Origin: Botrimarina colliarenosi
Lineage (GTDB): Bacteria > Planctomycetota > Planctomycetia > Pirellulales > Lacipirellulaceae
Direction of reading: 5' to 3'
DNA: 64,000 nucleotides
Assembly (NCBI RefSeq): GCF_007859955.1
Contig: NZ_SJPR01000002.1
Location: forward strand, 234,353-298,352
Below, in pieces: positions 37,901 to 45,732 of the stretch. Position 1 is the stretch's first letter. Each line of letters begins with the position of its first letter. A program made the position numbers and the translations under genes. The notes below the pieces were generated by a model. The model was given only the letters and a program-made list of their open reading frames with translations, ran no database searches and had not been told where the DNA came from.

Positions 37901-38168
37901 ACTCCCGCTTGCCGCTGTCCCAGGCGTCGGCTTTGCCTTCGGCGAGCTGCTCGGGAGTCGTTGCGACCAACACTTGGTAGGCCGTCTGGCGATCGCCCCG
38001 TTCGTCGGAGCCTAGCGTCCACGACAGGCGGGGCTGCAAGACGTCAACGCAGTGGGGCGACAGCAAGTGCTCACAGTGGAGCGACTCGACTTGGATCGCG
38101 TCTGCCGACGTGGCGAAGCCGAACGCGATCAGTAGGACCAGCGGACGAGACAGGCGTGAGAAAAGCAT
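34935..38168 (-). CDS. Alpha-L-rhamnosidase, GH78 (large)
   Basis: 1077 residues from the ATG at 38168, followed by a signal peptide (LVLLIAFGFATSADA). The frame stays open upstream to 39686, but that stretch is the symporter gene read out of frame. GH78 features are an N-terminal Fn3-like domain (QPRLSWTLGSDERGDRQTAY), an inserted jelly-roll region (about 150-300, KSQCYLRRAFTLPAGKA), VSLCGLGCSELFANGKR, YDLGQNMVGWCRL, and the catalytic barrel with LDCPQRDERQGWLGD, containing the probable acid Glu. It is the last gene of the minus-strand operon, 23 bases after the symporter. It probably acts on rhamnose-capped pectin or algal side chains. Confidence 0.92.
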   Translation of the reverse strand: MLFSRLSRPLVLLIAFGFATSADAIQVESLHCEHLLSPHCVDVLQPRLSWTLGSDERGDRQTAYQVLVATTPEQLAEGKADAWDSGKRESIESVLVPYAGRELHSHERLYWTVRVWDRQGKPSAWSEPADWIMGVLDGNEWEAKWIGKAVPERVENLSDAQWIWFPDNTTDRATKKSQCYLRRAFTLPAGKAIEHAVLRMAAVDHVDIYLNGRKLGSRSGHSSAKELDLTHLLREGKNVIAATPAKRSTSNVPAAMVAWLKVDFVDAEPLVVMSDASWLASDEETADWIEPDFVDSDWVAADELAEVGADPWGPVRHAESRRLPARYLRKQFTLDKPVRRATVSLCGLGCSELFANGKRVGDQVLSPAMSQYPERSYYITRDVTDSLRVGDNVLGCTLGNGRFYAMRSEVYAGMPTYGSPMLLLRLTIEHEDGSVSVVTSDTAWRMTDDGPIVANNEYDGEEYDARRELDGWTDAGYDDASWEQVEQLDRPSKRIEAEPIAPMRVTQTLAAKTVTEPSPGVYIYDLGQNMVGWCRLKVSGPAGATVRLRHAERLTDDGELYLENLRGAKATDRYTLRGGGEEVWEPQFTLHGFRYVEVTGYPGEPTLDAIEGRVVHDDMEPVGEFACSNEVVNQVYRNAVWGFRGNYRTTPLDCPQRDERQGWLGDRLETARSESYVYNVAAFYEKWLTDIRDSQRENGSLPDIAPIHWPRFSDNVVWPSTAILLPEILNDQYGDRRPIEKQYESNARWIDHMAGYLRDDGLIDRDSYGDWCVPPESPELIHSLDPERITDTTLLASMFFYYDLKRMEQYASMLGHSADQSRFAEMADRLREAINTTYYNADAAQYSNGTQSSSVMPLAFGLPPQGQREMLAATLARHVAERDGGAIATGLVGGQFLCRTLTDIGRPDLAFAIASREAYPSWGYMASQGATTIWELWNGDTADPAMNSGNHVMLIGDLVTWLYEDLAGIAPAQPGFRRIEMRPQMVEGLDGARASYRSPYGQIKSEWRRDNGAIAWRIVVPPGTTADVHLPTADASAVTEGGAPLGKADGIGAARILGGRVGVEVASGAYEFRITGQ

Positions 38169-38191
38169 GCAAACTCCGTGAGAACCGCGGC

Positions 38192-39916
38192 TCAACCAAT
38201 GATCGCCAAAAAACCGCCAACCAACGCCGCCACCATCACCCAACCGGCAAGGAACCCCGCGACCGAGACGGCCGAGGGGACCGGGACTTCGAGTCCGGCC
38301 CCCTGGATCAGCATCCGCCGCGACGGGGCGGCGACGCCGACCGGCATCGTGCAGGGCGCCTCGACGACCTCGCCCGCCTGGACGGGGGTCCGCGTCAGGT
38401 CGTAGAAGCGCTGGAGCTTCTCCGCCCGGGTGCGCGGCGTGACCAGACTCACCAAGACACAACCCAACACGCCGGCCGACAGATAGGCGACACTCGTCCA
38501 TGCGTCCCCCACGGAGGCGGCGCCGTCCGATGCGACCGACACCACACCCATCGACCTGAGCAACGGGAATCCGGCGAGCCACGTCGCGACGGCCGGCAGT
38601 GTCGCCAGCAACCACACGGCCATCGCGGCCAGGGTGCCGGCCCAGGCGCCGGCCGGCGTCGCGCGGCGCCAGAAGAGGCCGATCCAGAAGGCGATACCAA
38701 CCAGCGGGGCGATCTTCAGCCAGATGTTCAACGCGTCGATGACACTCGGCACCCAGAACGCGAACCAGACGCCGACCGCGACGATCGCCGCGGCGGTCAG
38801 GCGCCCGACGCCGACGTAGTGTGTGTCGGGGCGGTTGGGGCGGAGCGGGCGGTAGAGGTTCTCGGTGACGAGCGCGGCGCCGCTGATCATGATCGCGTCG
38901 CACGAGCTCATGATCGAAGCCAGCAGGCACGCCAGGAAGATCCCCAGCAGGCCTGGGAAGATGCCGGGCAAGAACGCCCGTGCGACTTCGCCATAGAGGT
39001 GGTCGGGTTCGACCGTCGCGAGGTCGATGTTCTGGTTGAGGTACCAGGCGACTGCCGCAAGCGAAGTAATGCTCCAGGCGATGGTGCAGATCCGCTTGAC
39101 GATGTTGCCGACCATGAAGCCGACGCGGCCGTCCATCTCGGTCCGGCCGGCGCCGCAGACGCCCATGATAAACGGCTGAGCGACGATCCCGACGAGCAGC
39201 TGGATCGAGTACATGATGACGAAAAACGTGTTGATCTTCGTCGGCGCCAAGAGCGAGAGCATCTGCGGGTTGTGGGCGCCGACAGTCTCTCGGACTCCTT
39301 CGAGACCGCCCGTCGCCTGCAGCACGAACGGCAGCAGCAGGAACGAGAACAGGACCGTCATCAGCCCTTGCACAAAGTCGGTCACCACCGCGGCGCCGAG
39401 GCCGCCCGCCATGCCGTAAATCAGGAACAGCGCGGTCGTGATCAAGATCGCCACGTTCGCGTCGATCGCGCCGGCGGTGCACGAGTCGATCATCGCGCCG
39501 GCGCCCTTGAGCAGCAGGCCAATCTTCACCGCCATGCCGACCACGCCGACGACTGCGAACAGCACGCCGACGCTGCGGTCGTAGCGGAGCTCGTAGACAT
39601 CGGCGGTGGTGGTCGCCCGCAGCCGGCGGAAGATCGGCGCCAGCAGCCAGTAGAACGGCGTCGCCGGCAGCCAGACCCACTGCCACCAGATCGCCGAGAG
39701 GCCGTCGGTCAGGGTCTTCGAGGCGACCGTCACCGCTTGGTCGGAGGAGGTTCCTGTCCCGAAGGCGAAGGTGATCATCATCGCCTTGCCGAAACGGCGC
39801 GGCATGAAGAAGTCGCTCGACGACTTCACACGGCGGGCCGTCCAGGCGCCGAGCAGCGTGATGCCGATCAGGTAGAGCGGCAGCACCGCCCAGTCGATCG
39901 GTTGCATTCCCTTCAT
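38192..39916 (-). CDS. Sodium:solute symporter (SSS family)
   Basis: 574 residues with 13-14 hydrophobic helices, starting at ATG 39916 (ATG 39907 is a close alternative). The N-terminal PLYLIGITLLGAWTARRVKS, FGTGTSSDQAVTVAS, IYGMAGGLGAAVVTDFVQG and LASIMSSCDAIMISGAALV in helix 8 are typical. A long C-terminal loop (TPVQAGEVVEAPCTMP) precedes two last helices. It is encoded between DUF6807 and the GH78 gene and probably imports the sugar or oxidised sugar made by that operon. Confidence 0.9.
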   Translation of the reverse strand: MKGMQPIDWAVLPLYLIGITLLGAWTARRVKSSSDFFMPRRFGKAMMITFAFGTGTSSDQAVTVASKTLTDGLSAIWWQWVWLPATPFYWLLAPIFRRLRATTTADVYELRYDRSVGVLFAVVGVVGMAVKIGLLLKGAGAMIDSCTAGAIDANVAILITTALFLIYGMAGGLGAAVVTDFVQGLMTVLFSFLLLPFVLQATGGLEGVRETVGAHNPQMLSLLAPTKINTFFVIMYSIQLLVGIVAQPFIMGVCGAGRTEMDGRVGFMVGNIVKRICTIAWSITSLAAVAWYLNQNIDLATVEPDHLYGEVARAFLPGIFPGLLGIFLACLLASIMSSCDAIMISGAALVTENLYRPLRPNRPDTHYVGVGRLTAAAIVAVGVWFAFWVPSVIDALNIWLKIAPLVGIAFWIGLFWRRATPAGAWAGTLAAMAVWLLATLPAVATWLAGFPLLRSMGVVSVASDGAASVGDAWTSVAYLSAGVLGCVLVSLVTPRTRAEKLQRFYDLTRTPVQAGEVVEAPCTMPVGVAAPSRRMLIQGAGLEVPVPSAVSVAGFLAGWVMVAALVGGFLAIIG

Positions 39917-39937
39917 ACGTCGTGAGTCCTGCGATCC

Positions 39938-40909
39938 TTAGCGTTCGCTGCTGACGTACTCTTGGTAAGCCTGGTCGAGCTGCCCGTCGGTCGGCGTCGT
40001 TCCCGAATGCCCCACCACGGCGTAGCGGAGACGCAGGCTCTCGCCCGGCCGGACCGTGACCCGGCTCGCGGGCCTCGCCTTGAAGGCGGCGATCCCAAAC
40101 GGGTTGGCGCAGACGAAGCCGTAATCGCGGGCGTGCATCCGCGAAGCCCGGAAGTTGCCCGAATGGCAGAAGATCGCCACCCCGGCGGGCTCACCCTCGA
40201 GGCGCCCCCTGTAGTCGAGCCATTGCGTCGGTGTGCCCCAGATCTGCGCCGAACCGCGGCGCCCCCCATCGGCGGCGATCTCGCCCGTGCCAGTCGGCGC
40301 CGGATTGGGGCCTCCCGCCTCGACACGCAGGGGCGTCGCGAGCCGGACCCCCAGGCCCATCTCTTCTTGATCGCCGAACGTGAAAGCCTTGTCTCCGAAG
40401 AACGTCGTGTCGTAGGTGACGACGATCCCCAGCGGAGTACGCCGCAACGTGTGTCGGGTGAGGCTCTGGCAGACGAGGGCGCCGTCCGCGTCGAGGTAGC
40501 GTTCTTCGGTCGCGAAGGACAGCACGCCCTCCTCCGACTCGGCCGGCTGGATGAAGCGATCGTGCTTCACCGTGGCGTCGAGCCGCCAGAAGTCGGCCCC
40601 GTTGATGTCGCCAAACGCCATCCAGACCCCGGGGTGGAAGTCGGGGTGGTCCATGCGGTCTTCGCCGGCAACGGGCGGATGACTCCGCGTCACCTGAACG
40701 CCGGCGGGCGAACGGAGCCGGGTGAAGTAGGGACGCGAGATCGTCTCGTCGGCGTAGACGTACTCGACGACCGCAACGCCGCCCAAGGAGAACGCCAAGG
40801 TCCCCGGGGACTCCGCTACCGACCAATCGTCGGCGCGGGCGCCCGACGCAAGAGTCAGCAGAACGACCGCTAAACCAGCGACGTGAGTTGGAAACAAGAA
40901 CGTGCTCAC
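39938..40909 (-). CDS. DUF6807 (PmoA-like) family secreted protein
   Basis: 323 residues; the GTG start at 40909 overlaps the oxidoreductase stop (GTGA). A signal peptide (GLAVVLLTLASGARA) is followed by an all-beta fold with the DUF6807 pattern: RPYFTRLRSPAGVQVTRSHP, DHPDFHPGVWMAFGDINGAD and VAIFCHSGNFR. The many conserved His (HPDFHPG) suggest a sugar- or metal-binding site. The family is abundant in planctomycetes beside Gfo/Idh/MocA and ThuA-like genes, and its activity is not established. Confidence 0.8.
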   Translation of the reverse strand: MSTFLFPTHVAGLAVVLLTLASGARADDWSVAESPGTLAFSLGGVAVVEYVYADETISRPYFTRLRSPAGVQVTRSHPPVAGEDRMDHPDFHPGVWMAFGDINGADFWRLDATVKHDRFIQPAESEEGVLSFATEERYLDADGALVCQSLTRHTLRRTPLGIVVTYDTTFFGDKAFTFGDQEEMGLGVRLATPLRVEAGGPNPAPTGTGEIAADGGRRGSAQIWGTPTQWLDYRGRLEGEPAGVAIFCHSGNFRASRMHARDYGFVCANPFGIAAFKARPASRVTVRPGESLRLRYAVVGHSGTTPTDGQLDQAYQEYVSSER

Positions 40910-42180
40910 AGACCGTCAGGGACCGCCCAGTGCCCCCCCTCGTGGTAGCGACGGGTCAAGAGCTTCGCCGCGCCGTCGTTGCTGATAACCGACTCGGATT
41001 CCGGATCGAAGCTGAACGAAGAACCAGAGCGGATCGCCGCGTTAGCGAGGTGGATCGGCCCCACGCTGAGGTGCGCCTCGTGCAGCGGGGCGTTGAGTGG
41101 CGTCCCCTTACGGATGGCGTCGACAAAGTTATCCAAATGGGCGAACCCCGTCTCACGGCCGAAACGACTCTCCTCGATCGGCTCGTTGCGGGGGCCGACG
41201 ATCCGCAGCTTGCCCCGCTTACTGAGGAACATCTGCCCTTCGGTCCCGTAGAACTCGACCCCCGAGTCACAGTTCACCGGGTAATTGGTCGACCAGAGCC
41301 GCATCTCGAAGATGAGCTGCTTCGGCTTCGCGGCGTCGGCCGCGTACTCGAAGACGCAGGTCGCCGTGTCGGGGCACTGCTGGTCGTCGTTGGCGTGGTA
41401 CTTGCCGCCCACGGCGACAACTTTTGTCGGCAGCGTGTCGACGCCGAGCCCCCAGCGGGCGTAGTCGATTTCATGGGCGCCGTCGTTGCCGATGTCGCCG
41501 GTGCCGAAGTTCCACCACCAGTGCCAGTCCGAGTGGAGGCGGTTCGACTGGTACGGGAGCCACTCGGCCGGCCCGACCCACAGGTCGTAGTCGAGACCCG
41601 GGGGGGGCGCCGACGGCGTTTTGTGACCGATGGTCCCCCGGTCCTGGATGTTCCACGCTTTCGCCACCAGCACATCGCCAATGACGCCGTCGTGCAGCCT
41701 AGCGATCGCGTCGCGGATCGCCGGCCGTGACCGCGACTGGGTGCCGTGCTGGACGACAACGCCGCTTCGCTCCGCTGCTTGCAGCAGCAACTGGCTCTCA
41801 CGGAAGTTGTGCGAGCAAGGCTTCTCGACGTAAACATGCTTGCCCGCTTGGCAGGCAAGGATCGCGGCGGGGGCGTGCCAGTGGTCGGGCGTGGCGACGA
41901 CCACCGCGTCGATCGTGGGATCATCCAGCAAGCGGCGGAAATCGCTCACCGCGTTCGCCGGCGTGACGCCGCACGCCTCGGCGGTCTCGGCGAGCCGCTG
42001 CGCGTCGGGATCGCAGACCGCCGCGACACGGCCGTGGTAGGCGCGGCCGCGGACGCCACAGCCGATCAGCCCGATCCGGACGCTCTCAGCCGGCGCGTTC
42101 GCACGAGCGCGTCCCGCGACGCCGGCGGCGATCGCCGCGCCGCTGCCGATCAAGAATATCCGACGGGTTGGCTTGCTCAT
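40906..42180 (-). CDS. Tat-exported Gfo/Idh/MocA-family oxidoreductase
   Basis: 424 residues. A twin-arginine signal (TRRIFLIGSGAAIAAGVAG) predicts export of the folded protein with bound NAD(P), as for glucose-fructose oxidoreductase. The Rossmann motif is IGLIGCGVRGRAYHG, and the active-site Lys is in YVEKPCSHN; DWHWWWNFGTGDIGNDGAHEID lines the sugar pocket. It starts the run dehydrogenase-oxidoreductase-DUF6807-symporter-GH78, overlapping its neighbours by 4 bases at both ends. A likely role is reversible oxidation of a sugar or glycoside in the periplasm. Confidence 0.9.
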   Translation of the reverse strand: MSKPTRRIFLIGSGAAIAAGVAGRARANAPAESVRIGLIGCGVRGRAYHGRVAAVCDPDAQRLAETAEACGVTPANAVSDFRRLLDDPTIDAVVVATPDHWHAPAAILACQAGKHVYVEKPCSHNFRESQLLLQAAERSGVVVQHGTQSRSRPAIRDAIARLHDGVIGDVLVAKAWNIQDRGTIGHKTPSAPPPGLDYDLWVGPAEWLPYQSNRLHSDWHWWWNFGTGDIGNDGAHEIDYARWGLGVDTLPTKVVAVGGKYHANDDQQCPDTATCVFEYAADAAKPKQLIFEMRLWSTNYPVNCDSGVEFYGTEGQMFLSKRGKLRIVGPRNEPIEESRFGRETGFAHLDNFVDAIRKGTPLNAPLHEAHLSVGPIHLANAAIRSGSSFSFDPESESVISNDGAAKLLTRRYHEGGHWAVPDGL

Positions 42181-43088
42181 GCTTCCTCAACAGGGGTTCC
42201 AGCCTCAACGGGGGTTCCGGCTTCGTTCAGCACGCGGTAGATGGCGCTGTTGTCGAGGTCGCCCCACCCGAGGGCCTCGCCGCGCTCGAGCATTTCGAGG
42301 TGCACCTTCGAAAAGGGGAGCGTCAGACCGTTGCGGTCGGCTTCCTCAAGGATGATTCGGACATCCTTGGCGTGCTGCCCTAGCTTGGCTTGGGTCGTGT
42401 AGTCACCGGCGACCATCTTCGCCCCTTTGGTGTCCATGACGCCCGAGTAGGCGTTGCACTGCCGGAGGACGTCGAGCGTCTTCGCCGGGCCGAGGCCGAT
42501 CCGCGATGCGAAGGCGAGCCCTTCGGCGAGGGCCGCCCGGTTGAGCCCGAGGATCAAGTTGTTAACCAGCTTGAAGCGGGCGGCGGCGCCCCAGGCCCCG
42601 ACGTGGTGCGACGCCGCCACCATCGCATCGAGCACCGGTTGAGCGCGCCGCAGCACGTCGGCCTCGCCGCCGATGAAGGCAATCGCTTTCCCTTGGCGGG
42701 TCTGGTCGCTTGAAGCGGCGATCGGCGCCTCGAGGTAGCTCACGCCGAACGAGCCAAGCCACGCGCCGAGTTCGACCGCGTCGGCCGGGCCCGCCGTCGT
42801 CGCATCGATCACACACTGCCCCGGCCGGAAAGACCCCGACAGCTGCTGCAAGGTCTCGCGAACGATCGCGGCGTTGTACAGACAGACCACGACCGTCTCG
42901 CACTCGGCGAATGGGTTGTCCGACCAGACGGCGCCCCGGCCGATCAACTCGTCGGCCTTTTCACGTGTCCGATTGAAGCAACGGACCGTCTTGCCCGCTT
43001 CCAGCAAGCGTTCGCAAAGGGCCGATCCGAGCAGCCCAAGTCCCACGATCCCGACGGTTCCGGCGACGCCTTCTACGGAGTTCGACAA
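42177..43088 (-). CDS. NAD(P)-dependent beta-hydroxyacid dehydrogenase (HIBADH/GLYR1 family)
   Basis: About 303 residues if translation starts at the TTG at 43088, directly before the Rossmann motif GIVGLGLLGSALCERL; the ATG at 43193 would add an unlikely 35-residue leader, so the start is uncertain. NRTREKADEL gives NADP-type specificity, and the catalytic Lys lies in KLVNNLILGLNRAALAEG. Substrates of the family include 3-hydroxyisobutyrate, tartronate semialdehyde and L-threonate-type sugar acids. The C-terminus carries a short tandem duplication (GTPVEAGTPVEEA). It is the first gene of the operon and is probably a cytoplasmic sugar-acid enzyme. Confidence 0.82.
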   Translation of the reverse strand: MSNSVEGVAGTVGIVGLGLLGSALCERLLEAGKTVRCFNRTREKADELIGRGAVWSDNPFAECETVVVCLYNAAIVRETLQQLSGSFRPGQCVIDATTAGPADAVELGAWLGSFGVSYLEAPIAASSDQTRQGKAIAFIGGEADVLRRAQPVLDAMVAASHHVGAWGAAARFKLVNNLILGLNRAALAEGLAFASRIGLGPAKTLDVLRQCNAYSGVMDTKGAKMVAGDYTTQAKLGQHAKDVRIILEEADRNGLTLPFSKVHLEMLERGEALGWGDLDNSAIYRVLNEAGTPVEAGTPVEEA

Positions 43089-43304
43089 GGCGTTTTGGGA
43101 GGGGCGGGAGGGGACGAGTTGGCGTGTGGCGCAGAGGATCGCCAGAATGATTATCCCCTCCGAGGGACGCCTGCGGTACCGCCGCTGTCGCAAAACGAGG
43201 CTCGCAAAGAAGGTTTATCCGGCCGGCTCGCTAAGTGGGTACATTGGGGTGGTGACGGCCCATCGATTTCTTTTCTCTGAACGGCTCTGCAAGGACCCCC
43301 CGTG

Positions 43305-44228
43305 ATGACGACGCGATTACGCCTCGCACGAAAGACCGCACTCCTGTTCGCGTCGCTCCTCCCCGCGATCCCGCTGGGTGCGGAGGAAGCCTCGTTCCGG
43401 ATGCCGGAGTACGGAGAAGCGTCCCCTCCCGCGGCGGTCGCGGCGGGTGTCGTGGAGGCCCTTCACGCCGGCGCCGACAGCGAAGCCTTGGCGGCGGACC
43501 TGGCCGGCGACACCCTCAAGGTGCTGTTGGTGTCGGGCGAAAAAGACCACGGTCCGGGCGAGCACGATTACCCCGCGTGGCGCGAGGTCTGGGCCCGCTT
43601 GCTCGACGAGGCGCCCGGCACGGAAGTCGACGTCGCTTACACGTTCCCGACCGGCGAGCAACTCGCGTGGGCCGACGTGGCGGTCTTTTACCAACGGGGT
43701 CGTTGGGACGACGAACGCGCCGAGGCGATCGACCAGTTCCTCGCCCGCGGCGGCGGACTGGTCTACCTCCACTGGGCGGTCGACGGTCGCGGCGGCGAGG
43801 CGGCGATGGCCCAGCGAATCGGTCTCGCTGCGAAAGGGGGCGGCGGCATCCGCTACCGCCACGGGGCGATGGATGTCGATTTCGCGCCGGGCGGCGGACA
43901 CCCCATCACCCGCAACCTGCAGCGCGCCCTGTGGTACGACGAGGCGTACTGGCGCCTGACCGGCGATCCGGCGAGGCTCAATCTGCTAGGCGTCTCGGTC
44001 GAAGACGACGCGCCGCAGCCGCAATTCTGGACCATGGACTCGGGTTCGGGACGGGTCTTTGTCTCGATTCCCGGGCACTTCGCCTGGACCTTTGACGACC
44101 CCGTCTTTCGGACGGTGATCCTCCGGGGCATCGCCTGGGCGGGGGGCCGCTGCGTTGATCGCTTCAATAACTTGGCGACGCTTGACGCCCGCATCGCCGA
44201 ACCTCAGCCGCACGATGTGTCCCACTGA
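43305..44228 (+). CDS. ThuA-like family protein (amidotransferase-like fold), secreted
   Basis: 307 residues from the ATG at 43305, with AAGGA 9 bases upstream (GTG 43302 is adjacent). A signal peptide (ALLFASLLPAIPLGAE) and a spacer lead to the ThuA core: LKVLLVSGEKDHGPGEHDYPAW, ADVAVFYQRGRW, GGGLVYLHWAVDG, GGGHPITRNL and GRVFVSIPGHFAWTF. ThuA-like proteins have a flavodoxin/GATase1-like fold, and those of planctomycetes usually sit beside Gfo/Idh/MocA genes, as here in divergent orientation. The biochemical role is unknown; sugar oxidation or isomerisation is suspected. Confidence 0.82.
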   Translation: MTTRLRLARKTALLFASLLPAIPLGAEEASFRMPEYGEASPPAAVAAGVVEALHAGADSEALAADLAGDTLKVLLVSGEKDHGPGEHDYPAWREVWARLLDEAPGTEVDVAYTFPTGEQLAWADVAVFYQRGRWDDERAEAIDQFLARGGGLVYLHWAVDGRGGEAAMAQRIGLAAKGGGGIRYRHGAMDVDFAPGGGHPITRNLQRALWYDEAYWRLTGDPARLNLLGVSVEDDAPQPQFWTMDSGSGRVFVSIPGHFAWTFDDPVFRTVILRGIAWAGGRCVDRFNNLATLDARIAEPQPHDVSH

Positions 44229-44466
44229 CATTGAGGCCGACGAGGATGAGCGGAAATCGAACGGGGCCGAAAAGAGGGCCCGAGATCGGTTGGCCAATAA
44301 CGCTTTAGGCGTCGATGATGTCCAGCGGGCCGGTCGCGCTCGGTGGCGCCGCAAGGATCGCGACGGATTTTTCTCACACTCACGCATCGTCCAAATCGCG
44401 CATGCATCGTACGGCCAAGGGCCGCTTGGCGGTGCGGCGTTGATTGATGAGTAGGATGGACTGACT

Positions 44467-45732
44467 ATGAGCACACCTCGACCGACCACGCTTGGCGTCG
44501 GAGCCTCCTTCGGATTCGGTGACCGGATCGGTCTCGCGACGCCCGGCCATCTCGCCGCCTTACGACAGGCGGGGAAGGGGATCGCCCCAATCTTCGCGCA
44601 GCAGTCGATCCGCGAGATGACCCGCACCAGCCGCACGCCCGAGGGCGTGATGGGGGACGCCATGGACGCGTTAGCCGACGCCCACTGGACCCAGCCGCAC
44701 GGCGCCGACGCCGACCATCTCAAGACCGAGGCGGATATCGACGCGACGGCAGACGCTGGTTTCACGTTCTTTACGCTCGACCCGTCGGGCGACGTCGATC
44801 AAAAGGCGGACGACTACGACGCCGCGACCGTCGCGGCGAAAGCCGGCAAGCTGGGCGAGGCGGGGCGCTGGATCGGGGACTATGTCGGACGCCGCGTCGC
44901 CCTGCCGACCGGGATGGAGCTCGTCTTCGGCGAACTCGACGTGCAACGGGCCGCCGTCAAGTACGGGAAGGCGATCGACACCGCCGTGCGGCTTGGGCTG
45001 TACGCCGCCAAGGTGCAGACCGCTGCGGAGCGGCCCTTCGAGATCGAGTTGAGCGTTGACGAAACCGATCAGCCGACCACCCTCGTCGAGCACTACATCG
45101 TCGCCGACCAGTGTCTCGCCGGCGGGATCAAGCTGGTGTCGTTGGCGCCGCGCTTCATTGGCGAAATGGAGAAGGGCGTCGACTATATCGGCGATGTCTC
45201 ACAGCTCGAGAAGTCGCTGGCCGACCACGCCGCGATCGCCAACGCGTTGGGGCCTTACAAGCTGAGCCTCCACTCCGGATCGGACAAGCTCTCGATGTAT
45301 CCGGCGCTCGCGAGGGCGACCGACGGGCGCTTCCACGTGAAGACCGCGGGGACCTCGTACCTGGAAGCCGTCCGCGTCGCCGCCCTCGAAGAGCCCGAGC
45401 TGTTCCGAGACCTGATCCGCTTCTCGCGCGAACGCTACGAGACCGATCGCGCCACCTATCACGTGCACGCCACGCTGGCGTCGGCGCCCGAGCCCAGCCC
45501 GCAGGTTGCCGACCAGACGCTGCAAGACGAGTACCTCGAGCGTTGGGAGACCGTCGACACGGGCAGGGGCTTCACCAAGGCGGGTCGCCAGATCCTCCAC
45601 TGCACGTTTGGTTCGGTCCTGACCGACCCCGCCCTCGGCGCTTCGCTCCGCCAATGCTTGGAAGCGAACCAGGCAACCTATACGGCCGTTCTGGCGGAGC
45701 ATTTCTCACGCCACCTCGAGGCCCTGCGGTGA
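44467..45732 (+). CDS. uxaE: UxaE-like tagaturonate/fructuronate epimerase
   Basis: 421 residues of the UxaE family, the epimerase described in Thermotoga that interconverts D-tagaturonate and D-fructuronate. Characteristic segments are GASFGFGDRIGLATPGHL near the N-terminus, HLKTEADIDATADAGFTFFT and TLDPSGDVD in the middle, and YKLSLHSGSDKLSMYP followed by HVKTAGTSYLEAVR in the second half; the last two form the probable metal and substrate site. It opens a coupled operon (next gene overlaps as GTGA). In that setting it would take the tagaturonate made by the downstream zinc dehydrogenase into the uronate pathway. A related keto-sugar-acid epimerase activity is possible. Confidence 0.8.
   Translation: MSTPRPTTLGVGASFGFGDRIGLATPGHLAALRQAGKGIAPIFAQQSIREMTRTSRTPEGVMGDAMDALADAHWTQPHGADADHLKTEADIDATADAGFTFFTLDPSGDVDQKADDYDAATVAAKAGKLGEAGRWIGDYVGRRVALPTGMELVFGELDVQRAAVKYGKAIDTAVRLGLYAAKVQTAAERPFEIELSVDETDQPTTLVEHYIVADQCLAGGIKLVSLAPRFIGEMEKGVDYIGDVSQLEKSLADHAAIANALGPYKLSLHSGSDKLSMYPALARATDGRFHVKTAGTSYLEAVRVAALEEPELFRDLIRFSRERYETDRATYHVHATLASAPEPSPQVADQTLQDEYLERWETVDTGRGFTKAGRQILHCTFGSVLTDPALGASLRQCLEANQATYTAVLAEHFSRHLEALR

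Noticed and set aside
34935..39686. A 1583-residue open frame suggesting a giant fused rhamnosidase
   Set aside because: The part above 38168 is the symporter gene read in the wrong frame (Arg/Gly/Ala-rich, no domain), while a signal peptide and the GH78 start begin at 38168.
38192..39916. Possibility that both SSS symporters are recent duplicates
   Set aside because: The two proteins (17586-19142 and 38192-39916) share family motifs only; their N- and C-terminal regions differ widely.
37961..39925. 654-residue plus-strand open frame
   Set aside because: Antisense to the GH78 start and SSS symporter; composition is His/Arg/Asp-rich without motifs, a normal effect of high GC.
44155..44454. 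99-residue plus-strand open frame upstream of uxaE
   Set aside because: Overlaps the ThuA-like end, has no domain or good ribosome-binding site and shows non-coding composition.
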